Notes under the pieces: generated by a model
Database searches by the model: none
What the model saw: only the letters and a program-made list of their open reading frames with translations
Told to the model about the DNA's origin: nothing
NCBI GenBank assembly: GCA_024697945.1
Contig: JAILRU010000128.1
Coordinates: forward strand, 1-33,365
DNA: 33,365 nt
Direction: 5' to 3'
Source of the DNA: Bacteroidaceae bacterium
Lineage (GTDB): Bacteria > Bacteroidota > Bacteroidia > Bacteroidales > Bacteroidaceae
Position numbers and translations under genes: made by a program
Shown here: positions 20,431-27,038 of the stretch, one piece after another
Layout of the letters: each line of letters begins with the position of its first letter
How positions within the stretch are numbered: the first letter of the stretch is position 1

Positions 20431-21437
20431 AGCTCCTTTACATAGATATTACGGAAGTAGCAGCGGCAGCCGTGAGCCTGCATCTCAATCTGGTCGCAGG
20501 GGAAGATGGGCAGCTTGCGGTCCCAGTAGTTCTCGAGGACAACGTTATCGACAACCTTAGTGCCATTGAGCCAAACCGTCACCTTGTCGCCCTTCATGAT
20601 GATGCGGAAGGTGTTCCATTCGCCCAGTTTGTTATCCTCCACACTCGTTGGCGTGCTGGGATTTTCCTTGTTGTTGTAGAGGCCACCTGAGCCCACCTGT
20701 GCACCGACGTTGGTGCGGCGGATGTCCCATATCTGCACTTGTGGCGTGCCACGCAGATAGACGCCTGCATCAGGCTCCTTGCCGTTCGGGTCGAGGCGCC
20801 AGTCAACGAGGAGTTCAAAGTCGGCATAGTTCTTCCATGTGCAGATGTTGTCCCATCCGTGACCGATATAGACAAGGACTCCATCCTCCACGATCCAGTC
20901 TTTCTTCATCAGTTCGTCGGCCTTCTTCTGTGCCTCGGCAAGTTCTTCCTTGCTCATCTTGGCGCGTTTGATGGGGTTCTCCACAAGACCTTTCCAACCT
21001 GCGAGGCTCCTGCCATCGAAGAGGCTGACGAAGCCCACCTCGTTCTTGTCGGCGGCATCATACCAGGCTTTAGCTTCCTTCTTCTGTTTCCCTTTCAGAA
21101 GAGTTATGGCGGCGAAGAGCATCTTTCGCGATTCACCCCCATTGTATTCGGGATGTTCGGAGAGGATTGTCCAGATGGTCGTGGCTGCGGCTGGTGCAAT
21201 CTGCTTGTCGTCCAGAAGAGAGGAGGCGAACGTCAGCGCCTGATAGGTGCCGGTGTTTGCCAAGAGCTTCAGGGCTGCTTCCTTCTGGGTGATGTCGTTC
21301 GTCTGCTCGATGATATGTCGCAGATAGATTGTCTGGTTCTCGGGTGTGAGTGTCTGAGCCGAAAGAAGCCCCCCTCCTGTCCTCCCCCCGAGGAGGGAGG
21401 CATAAAATAATACGAGAATAAAAATTTTTGTTTTCAT
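20427..21437 (-). CDS. Exported DUF1080 (3-keto-glycoside hydrolase-like) protein
   Basis: A 336-aa exported protein starting MKTKIFILVLFYASLLGG. After an alpha-helical, HEAT-like N-terminal segment (about 35-120), the DUF1080 concanavalin-like domain begins at FVSLFDGRSLAGWKG. It continues with NYADFELLVDWRLDPNGKEP, AGVYLRGTPQVQIWD, GEWNTFRIIMKGDKVTVWLN and ends IFPCDQIEMQAHG with YFRNIYVKEL. DUF1080 members include 3-keto-disaccharide hydrolases, so a role in sugar breakdown is likely. The open frame reaches 21503, but those codons are a repeat (21457-21489), so 21437 is the start. The signal-peptide segment GGRTGGGLL is encoded by a related repeat at 21367-21401. Confidence 0.85.
   Translation of the reverse strand: MKTKIFILVLFYASLLGGRTGGGLLSAQTLTPENQTIYLRHIIEQTNDITQKEAALKLLANTGTYQALTFASSLLDDKQIAPAAATTIWTILSEHPEYNGGESRKMLFAAITLLKGKQKKEAKAWYDAADKNEVGFVSLFDGRSLAGWKGLVENPIKRAKMSKEELAEAQKKADELMKKDWIVEDGVLVYIGHGWDNICTWKNYADFELLVDWRLDPNGKEPDAGVYLRGTPQVQIWDIRRTNVGAQVGSGGLYNNKENPSTPTSVEDNKLGEWNTFRIIMKGDKVTVWLNGTKVVDNVVLENYWDRKLPIFPCDQIEMQAHGCRCYFRNIYVKEL
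21367..21401. repeat. CCCCTCC palindromic element inside the DUF1080 signal peptide
   Basis: CCCCCCTCCTGTCCTCC followed by CCCCGAGGAGGGAGG; dyad CCTCC...GAGGAGG. It is related in style to the elements at 18181 and 21457. In frame, it encodes LLGGRTGGGLL. Confidence 0.5.
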
Positions 21438-21456
21438 GATGTTAAGAGTAAAAAAA

Positions 21457-21489
21457 GCCCCTCTCCTCGGAGAGGGGTTGGGGTGAGGC
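21457..21489. repeat. Palindromic GCCTCACCCC element between mce and DUF1080
   Basis: On the minus strand GCCTCACCCCAACCCC then TCTCCGAGGAGAGGGGC. The core CTCTCCGAGGAGAG is identical to the copy in GH3. It starts directly after the mce stop and occupies most of the 53-bp gap. It could act as an intercistronic hairpin. Confidence 0.7.
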
Positions 21490-21490
21490 T

Positions 21491-21895
21491 TTATTCTTCG
21501 CATAACTCAGTCAAAATACCACAAGTGCTCTTGGGATGGAGGAATGCGATGTGCAGACCGTCGGCACCGTTACGGGGAGCCTTGTCGATGAGGCGGATGC
21601 CCTTGCTGTCGCACATGGCGAGTGCTTCGCTCACACCGTCTTCAACCTTGAAGGCAACATGGTGAACGCCCTTGCCACCGTTGTCGAGGAACTTCTGAAC
21701 GGTGCTTTCGGGGCATGTGGGCTCCAAGAGTTCCAGCTTAACTTCGCCGACCTTGAGGAAAGCAGTCTTTACCTTCTGGTCTTCTACAACTTCTGTTTTG
21801 TAAACTTCCAGTCCGAGTACGTCGCGGAAATAGGGCAGCACTTCGTCGATGCTCTGCACGGCGATGCCCAGGTGTTCAATGCGTGAAATTTTCAT
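21491..21895 (-). CDS. mce: Methylmalonyl-CoA epimerase
   Basis: A 134-aa vicinal-oxygen-chelate enzyme that interconverts (R)- and (S)-methylmalonyl-CoA in the succinate-propionate pathway typical of Bacteroidota. Two glyoxalase-like half-repeats are seen: ISRIEHLGIAVQSIDE with metal ligand H8, and GKGVHHVAFKVED, with ELLEP and GLHIAFLHP supplying further ligands. Normal length. First gene of an operon with DUF1080, fmt and GH3. Decarboxylase or carboxylase subunit genes that often follow are absent. Confidence 0.94.
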   Translation of the reverse strand: MKISRIEHLGIAVQSIDEVLPYFRDVLGLEVYKTEVVEDQKVKTAFLKVGEVKLELLEPTCPESTVQKFLDNGGKGVHHVAFKVEDGVSEALAMCDSKGIRLIDKAPRNGADGLHIAFLHPKSTCGILTELCEE

Positions 21896-21905
21896 GATGT
21901 TTTTT

Positions 21906-21945
21906 AGTTATTAAGTTTGTAAGTTTTTAGGTTATTAACTAAATT
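21906..21945. repeat. Period-8 array (AGTTTTTA type) in the mce leader
   Basis: AGTTATTA, AGTTTGTA, AGTTTTTA, GGTTATTA, ACTAAATT in register, between the promoter and the mce start; it is thus in the 5' UTR. Confidence 0.65.
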
Positions 21946-21951
21946 TCTGTG

Positions 21952-21983
21952 CAAAGGTACGAATAAATGAGTGAATAGCCAAA
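21952..21983 (-). promoter_or_regulatory. Promoter of the mce-DUF1080-fmt-GH3 operon
   Basis: Minus strand TTTG (21980-21983), 20 bp, TACCTTTG (21952-21959), followed by CACAG. The leader to ATG is about 50 nt and carries the 8-bp array. Confidence 0.85.
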
Positions 21984-22024
21984 TTTATTTGGATTTTTCT
22001 GAAGGGAAAGTATCTTCACGAGCC

Positions 22025-22155
22025 AGCGTCCTATCCCTACCGTCGAAGGAATAGTAATCCTACCGTCGTAGGAATAGTATTCCTTCCGTCATAGGAATAG
22101 TAATCCTTCGCCCATAGGAATAGTAATCCTCCGCCAGGAGGAATACTTCTCTCGA
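22025..22155. repeat. 23-bp hairpin array, five to six units
   Basis: GGAATA recurs at 22048, 22071, 22094, 22117 and 22140, exactly 23 bp apart; a partial unit (CCTACCGTCGAA) precedes the first. Each unit is AGGAATAGTAATCCT followed by a variable ACCGTCGT/TCCGTCAT/TCGCCCAT/CCGCCAGG segment. On the minus strand each reads ATTCC-TAYGACGG-AGGA and can fold, for example TCCTAC-GACG-GTAGGA. It lies between the mce promoter and the terminator of the DUF4965 gene and is non-coding. Confidence 0.8.
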
Positions 22156-22195
22156 AAAGAAACAGGCTGTTCCTTTTGGGGAAACAGCCTGTTCC
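22155..22195 (-). terminator. Terminator of the GH127-DUF4965 operon
   Basis: AACAGGCTGTTCC (22161-22173) pairs with GGAAACAGCCTGTT (22180-22193) with one bulge. On the minus strand it is followed by TCTTTTC. It lies about 30 bp after the DUF4965 stop. Confidence 0.75.
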
Positions 22196-22226
22196 GTTCG
22201 TGAGAACTTCTGTATGACTATACGGA

Positions 22227-24782
22227 TTACTTCATTCTATCTGCAAGCACCTTCATCCAGTAACCGCCAATGACAGAGCGAGCCTTGAAGCCAACCATGC
22301 TACCGGTCTTCGTGTCGTGCCAGTCGGAGATGGGCACGCGGCTCTGTGTCTCGTTGATGTACTTGTAGAGAGGAGCGACGAAGGCCTGGAAGTCCTTGTC
22401 TGTATCTGCCATTGCTGCTGACCACATAATCCAGTCGCTCTTGGTGTAGTCCTTGCGCACATCGAGGGGCAGACCGTATTTGTTCTGCTTCTTGAGGTAG
22501 TACTTCACCTCGGTCTGCATGGCATCGTTGGGAATGATGCCGGTCTTCCAGAGCTTGTCCCATACCATGTTATACTTTTGACTCCATGTATCAGCGCCGG
22601 CACCATAGGCCAGTTCATAGTGGTCCTTCACCTTGGTTTCCTTTTCCCATGCGGCAGCCATCTCCTTGGCTTTTGCATTGTACTGGGCATAGACATCATC
22701 CTTGCCCATCATCTTTGCAATCTCGGCATAACCAGCCACACCCATGATGGCCTTGATGGCGAGGTTGCAGTTGCCTGCCCAGTGACCTGCGAAGTCATCG
22801 GTACAGAGCTGGTTGGCAGGGTGCAAACCATTCTCCACGAGGTAGTCTGCCCATGTGGTCATGATGTCAAAATACTTTTCAACATAGGACGTGTTGCCGT
22901 CCAACATGCAGATGGTGACAGCAAGGGTAATCATGTTGCCTGCTTCCTCAAGGGGCATGTCGCCACCATAGACCTGACCATTGGCACGGGGATAGGTGCC
23001 GAGATCGTGTGCTGCGAAGGGCTTTGTCCAACGTCCGGAGAGGCTGTAGTCGAAGATGGAGGTCATCATGGCTTTCTGCAACTCGGGATTGTAAGCAAGG
23101 ACGAGCGGAGCTTCGGGATAAGTGAGGTCAACCGTATTGACGCAGCCATTGGAGTTATTCTCCTTTGAGAACCAGAGCAGGTTGCCGTCCTTGTCCTCGA
23201 AGAGCTTGTGTGCAGCCATCACGTGACGATAGGAACCGGAAAGAATCTCGGCATACTCCTTACCGCCTGCCTTCATGCCGTCATCATAAATCATTTTGTC
23301 GAACTGGCGGCAGCGCTGCATAATGCCGGCGTAGCGGCTCTGCATGGTCTTGAAAGCGTCAAAGATAGTGACGCGGCCGCCGTGAGCCCAGTAGCCCTTA
23401 TATCTGTTATAGAAGTACTCGATGTCCTCAATCTCGTCGTAGCCCATCATCATGAAGCTGCTGGCTGTTTCAACGGAACCGAAGTCGTGCGTGTAGGCCA
23501 GTGTAGGCATGTCGGCAGGCTTGCGGGCGGTAATGCCACGATTCCAACCAAAGCCTCCACGACCGCCTTGGAAACGACCGCCTTGTTGTTGGCGCTGTGG
23601 AAATATCCTTCCGCTCTGTATGAATGCATCCTCAATCTCGGAGGGCGTACCCATCATGACTTGTCCGTTGATGGCGGGAATATAGAAGTAACCCCAGTCG
23701 ATGCAGATGCCGTCGCCCGTCTTGGCGAGGATGGGCTGTTCGATGGTGCCGGTGCGGACATAGCGCACGCTGTTCTCGTTGCCCATCGTGGTGATGCTTG
23801 CCTGTGTGTCCTTATTGACTGCCAGCAGTGGAGAGGCACCGAAGTAGATCTGGACTTCGTGCTTGAGTCCGTCGGTTGCCTTAACCTGATAGGAAATGTA
23901 GTTGATGGGCATGGAGATGAGGTCGTAGTCGTCGATGAGCATGGGAGCGGTGAATACCAAATCCAGCTCAACAGGACCGCAAGAGAAGGTATAGTAGGTA
24001 TTCGTGGCAAGTACGTCCACACTTTTCTGCTCAGCCAACTTGACATCCTGGCCCTTGGGCTTGATGTTCTTGAAGAGACCGAAGTCGGCGTATGCTCCGC
24101 CAGTCGTATTGTGGCAGTGTGCGGCGATAACATTCTTGCCTGCATGGAGCAGGTTCTTCAGGTCGCTGTCGAGGTGCAGCACCACGCCGTTCACCCAAGT
24201 CTCGCCTGTATCGGCCACCTTGGTGCCGTTGATGTAAAGTTCGAAGACATCGTCGTGGGAATATTTCACATACATATCCTCCTGCAACTGTTGGGCTGTG
24301 AGCTCAACCTCGCGGCGGATGTAGATGTCGCTGCCTGTGCGTCCCCAGCGGCTGTTGATGTTTTCGCCTTCGCTACCCCAGGCAGCCTTTTCTGCCTTCC
24401 AGGCGCTGTCGTCGAAGCCTGGTTTTGTCCAGCCCTCACCGCTCTGCTTGTCACGAGCGACTTTGCCTTCCCACTGTTCTTCGTCGGCCATCGGTGCGAT
24501 GGAAGAGAGGATGAACTCCTGCTGTGCACCCATAAAGCGATAGGTGGTTCCGTCCACGCGAATGAGGCCGAGGATGGGTTTCTCGTCGTTTGTCCAGTGG
24601 CGTGTGGTGCCGTCGGTAAGCTTGTCGTAAGGACTCCAAATGGAGAAATAGGGGTCATTGACAATCAAGGGTACAGAGGGCAAACGCAGGTCGGTTGCCA
24701 TGTAGGGCTTGAAGAATTCGGCTGTTTGGGCGCTTGCCATAGCAGCTACTGCCAGCAGCGCAGAGAAGAAGAGTTTTCTCAT
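22227..24782 (-). CDS. Exported DUF4965 / glutaminase A-like (GtaA-type) protein
   Basis: An 851-aa exported protein (signal MRKLFFSALLAVAAMASA). An N-terminal segment, PLIVNDPYFSIWSPYDKLTD, is typical of the DUF4964/DUF4965 family. It is interrupted at about residues 95-245 by a beta-sandwich module (DIYIRREVELTA, SHDDVFELYINGTKV, NVIAAHCHNTTGGAYADFGL). The C-terminal (alpha/alpha)6-like half has CVNTVDLTYPEAPLVLAYNP, TDDFAGHWAGNCNLAIKAI and a WMKVLADRMK end. The family is named for fungal glutaminase, but its role in gut bacteria is unproven; the neighbours argue for glycan-related work. Oddity: a QQQGG/GRGG-rich loop (RFQGGRGGFGWNRG) at about residues 397-417. Downstream of GH127 in the same operon. 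Confidence 0.85.
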   Translation of the reverse strand: MRKLFFSALLAVAAMASAQTAEFFKPYMATDLRLPSVPLIVNDPYFSIWSPYDKLTDGTTRHWTNDEKPILGLIRVDGTTYRFMGAQQEFILSSIAPMADEEQWEGKVARDKQSGEGWTKPGFDDSAWKAEKAAWGSEGENINSRWGRTGSDIYIRREVELTAQQLQEDMYVKYSHDDVFELYINGTKVADTGETWVNGVVLHLDSDLKNLLHAGKNVIAAHCHNTTGGAYADFGLFKNIKPKGQDVKLAEQKSVDVLATNTYYTFSCGPVELDLVFTAPMLIDDYDLISMPINYISYQVKATDGLKHEVQIYFGASPLLAVNKDTQASITTMGNENSVRYVRTGTIEQPILAKTGDGICIDWGYFYIPAINGQVMMGTPSEIEDAFIQSGRIFPQRQQQGGRFQGGRGGFGWNRGITARKPADMPTLAYTHDFGSVETASSFMMMGYDEIEDIEYFYNRYKGYWAHGGRVTIFDAFKTMQSRYAGIMQRCRQFDKMIYDDGMKAGGKEYAEILSGSYRHVMAAHKLFEDKDGNLLWFSKENNSNGCVNTVDLTYPEAPLVLAYNPELQKAMMTSIFDYSLSGRWTKPFAAHDLGTYPRANGQVYGGDMPLEEAGNMITLAVTICMLDGNTSYVEKYFDIMTTWADYLVENGLHPANQLCTDDFAGHWAGNCNLAIKAIMGVAGYAEIAKMMGKDDVYAQYNAKAKEMAAAWEKETKVKDHYELAYGAGADTWSQKYNMVWDKLWKTGIIPNDAMQTEVKYYLKKQNKYGLPLDVRKDYTKSDWIMWSAAMADTDKDFQAFVAPLYKYINETQSRVPISDWHDTKTGSMVGFKARSVIGGYWMKVLADRMK

Positions 24783-24803
24783 AAAAATTATTGTTAAATT
24801 GTT

Positions 24804-24866
24804 ATCTGAATGTTCTGATTATTCGGAATACTCTGAATATTCTGATTACTTGGATTATTCTGGGTA
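24804..24866. repeat. Period-9 array (TTCTGATTA type)
   Basis: Seven nonamers in register: ATCTGAATG, TTCTGATTA, TTCGGAATA, CTCTGAATA, TTCTGATTA, CTTGGATTA, TTCTGGGTA. They fill the gap between the GH127 stop and the DUF4965 start. Confidence 0.75.
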
Positions 24867-24868
24867 TC

Positions 24869-26890
24869 CTATTTTATTGGCGGGAATGCGCTGATGCGGA
24901 GGCGGGCGGCACCCATGGGAATGAGGGTGATGTCTTCCAAAGTTCCGCGAGGTGCGTCAGCATCGGGCAGTATCTGGCAAAGTCCTGTGGCATCCTGTCC
25001 CCACCCTTCTACGCGGGCACCCTTTGCCTTGATGGTGATGGGTGTGCCGCTGTGGCTCCAGGGATAGTTATTCTCCGGCCATGTGCCGAACTCCACCTTC
25101 ATGCCGTCCAACTTGTCACAGAGGGCATAGTTCCAGGGACTCTCGGCATAAATCTCGTAGGTCGGCCATTTGCTCGGGTCGGCTGTTTCCTGCCAGTGGC
25201 TGTCACCGATGGCAGTCTTGCGGCTGTCCTTCTTGTCGTAGCGTTCTTTAATTTTGAGACTCATCGTGAGAGGGCCGTAGCTCACGGAGATACTGTTCTT
25301 GTTGAGTGCCCAGACGCGTTTGGTGAGGCGCATGGGGAAGTGCATGCAGACCTCGTCGCCGTTTGACCACTCACGGTTGATACATAGCAAACCGCTGCTG
25401 ACCTTGTTGTCAACGGTTTTCCCATTGACCGTAATATGTGCTCCTTCGGTCCAAGTCGGGATGCGCAGGTAGAGCGGGAATGTCGCTGTCGTCTTTTTGT
25501 TGAGGCCCGATAAGGTAACCTTGATGTCCTCGCTGAAGGGATATTGTGTCTGCTCGTCGAGGGTGATTTCCTTGCCATCGGCTACTTTGAGACGGGCTGT
25601 GCAGTCGCCATATATAAGCAGGGCAGCTCCGCCGTCGGCACTGGCCAAAACCATGTTTTCGGCATAGTAGGGCCAGCCCATCGAGTGGTTATGCTGGCAG
25701 CAACGGCTGCTGAAGGGGTTCATGCAGAAGAAGGGACCGCCATTATCGACGCCTGGATTGTGGTTGTTCGAGTCGGCCTGTACTTGATTGGGACAAGTCA
25801 GATAGCGCAGGGCCCGCATGTCTTCCGTCAGGGCAGCAGGGTAATCGTTGAATGCCACGTCCTCCAGGTTCTCCATCCATAGCAGGTCGCCTGTCTGTGC
25901 CATCAATATCTCATCGCTGAGCATCTGCTCCACGAAACCGCAGGTCTCCGTGCCTTGTCGTGGGTCGATGTATCCGTGACGGCAGTTCTCGTCGCTGCCA
26001 AACATGCCGCCAGGCACTTGTCCGTAGATGCGACGGATGAGCCAGTAGTCGTTGTAGGTAGCTTTGAGGGCTGCCTTGTCGCCGCTGACAAGATACCACT
26101 CGGCTGGCTCGCGGAAGCATTCTGCCACATTGACGTTGTGCCAGTTGGGCAGACCGCTCTCCTGCATCCAGTTGGCGGTGCAACGGTGTATCTTCTTGCA
26201 GAGGTCAAGCAGGAAGCTCTCGCCCGTGCGATTGTAGAGCCAGATGACGGAAAGCAAGTTGTCGCCGCCGCGGCTGTTCTCCCAATAGTCGCGCAGGAAC
26301 TTCTCGTCGGGATAGCTGAGCTGCCATCGATAGTAATCGGTGAGGACCTTGATGACACGTTCATCGCCGCACCACTCGTAGTAGTCCTGCAGGATTTGGA
26401 GCGCGAGCATGTTGGCCCAGAGTTCGCGGCGTCCCTTGTTCTCGTTGACAGGACCAAGGAATCCGTCTGCCTGACTGCTCCTGAGGATGCCCTCTATCCA
26501 GAACTTCGTCTCGTCGAGCATCGCCTTGTCGTTCAAGATGTAGGATAGATTGGCATAGCCTCTGAGCCAGTAAGGCACTTCCTCCCAGCCGTGACTGCCG
26601 CCCGATTCCAGCCAGGCGTTACCTTTCTTGTCGAGCCAGTCGCTGATTTCTCCAAGCTGTCCGCTCAGGCCGTTCTTCTGCCTTTGCAGTATCTCGCCCA
26701 CCCAGCCACGCGGAGTGACGGCTGCTGGGGCCAGTTTGATGAAAGGATTGGCAGGCAGGGGTGCGCGATTGTTGACGTAGAGTGATGCCGTTGGCTTGAT
26801 GTCGGCAGGTGTGACCATCCGTGCCTGTTGTGCCGAGAGCGGCAGATGCAGCAGCATTGCTGCCAGAATAATAGTGGATTTAGCTTGCAT
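24869..26890 (-). CDS. GH127-like beta-L-arabinofuranosidase (DUF1680)
   Basis: A 673-aa exported protein (signal MQAKSTIILAAMLLHLPLSA). The (alpha/alpha)6 barrel features of GH127/DUF1680 are clear: GWEEVPYWLRGYANL, SRGGDNLLSVIWLYNRTGE, and GTETCGFVEQML with a glutamate near 315. SSRCCQHNHSMGWPYYAENM carries the Cys pair near 398-399 that matches the catalytic and zinc-ligand cysteines of GH127. The C-terminal part is beta-sandwich (FPLYLRIPTWTEGAHITVNG). Known members remove arabinofuranose from plant or glycoprotein glycans; the exact linkage cannot be told. First gene of a two-gene operon with the DUF4965 protein. Confidence 0.9.
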   Translation of the reverse strand: MQAKSTIILAAMLLHLPLSAQQARMVTPADIKPTASLYVNNRAPLPANPFIKLAPAAVTPRGWVGEILQRQKNGLSGQLGEISDWLDKKGNAWLESGGSHGWEEVPYWLRGYANLSYILNDKAMLDETKFWIEGILRSSQADGFLGPVNENKGRRELWANMLALQILQDYYEWCGDERVIKVLTDYYRWQLSYPDEKFLRDYWENSRGGDNLLSVIWLYNRTGESFLLDLCKKIHRCTANWMQESGLPNWHNVNVAECFREPAEWYLVSGDKAALKATYNDYWLIRRIYGQVPGGMFGSDENCRHGYIDPRQGTETCGFVEQMLSDEILMAQTGDLLWMENLEDVAFNDYPAALTEDMRALRYLTCPNQVQADSNNHNPGVDNGGPFFCMNPFSSRCCQHNHSMGWPYYAENMVLASADGGAALLIYGDCTARLKVADGKEITLDEQTQYPFSEDIKVTLSGLNKKTTATFPLYLRIPTWTEGAHITVNGKTVDNKVSSGLLCINREWSNGDEVCMHFPMRLTKRVWALNKNSISVSYGPLTMSLKIKERYDKKDSRKTAIGDSHWQETADPSKWPTYEIYAESPWNYALCDKLDGMKVEFGTWPENNYPWSHSGTPITIKAKGARVEGWGQDATGLCQILPDADAPRGTLEDITLIPMGAARLRISAFPPIK

Positions 26891-26917
26891 AGTGATTGTT
26901 TTTGCTTAATTTGCGCG

Positions 26918-26949
26918 TAAAGGTACGACTTTTTTTGCCAAGATGCAAG
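26918..26949 (-). promoter_or_regulatory. Promoter of the GH127-DUF4965 operon
   Basis: Minus strand CTTG (26946-26949), 20 bp, TACCTTTA (26918-26925); one mismatch in each box. Confidence 0.6.
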
Positions 26950-26969
26950 CACAAGGGGCATTTTGTTGA

Positions 26970-27011
26970 CAAAAAAGCAAAGGCAGGCCCAGCAAATTGC
27001 CGAGCCTGCCT
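26970..27011 (-). terminator. Terminator of the 27039-30833 gene
   Basis: AGGCAGGC (26981-26988) pairs perfectly with GCCTGCCT (27004-27011). On the minus strand a T-rich run (TTTGCTTTTTT) follows. It lies 28 bp after the stop. Confidence 0.75.
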
Positions 27012-27038
27012 AATAAATGGGTTAATTAAGAATGATTA

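Noticed and set aside
21438..21503. Upstream start at 21503 for the DUF1080 gene (HPNPSPRRG N-terminus)
   Set aside because: Those codons are the palindromic repeat at 21457-21489, and the signal peptide begins at 21437.
22025..22155. CRISPR array
   Set aside because: The 23-bp units are directly adjacent with no unique spacers, and no cas genes are present; the same holds for the arrays at 1101 and 2196.
23208..24797. A 529-codon plus-strand ORF antisense to the DUF4965 gene
   Set aside because: No start context, promoter or domain. Long antisense frames are expected opposite a GC-rich third-position gene, and the minus strand has clear homology features.
17216..26890. A canonical polysaccharide utilization locus
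   Set aside because: Several glycan enzymes are present, but no susC/susD pair, hybrid two-component regulator or ECF sigma/anti-sigma pair is in the window.
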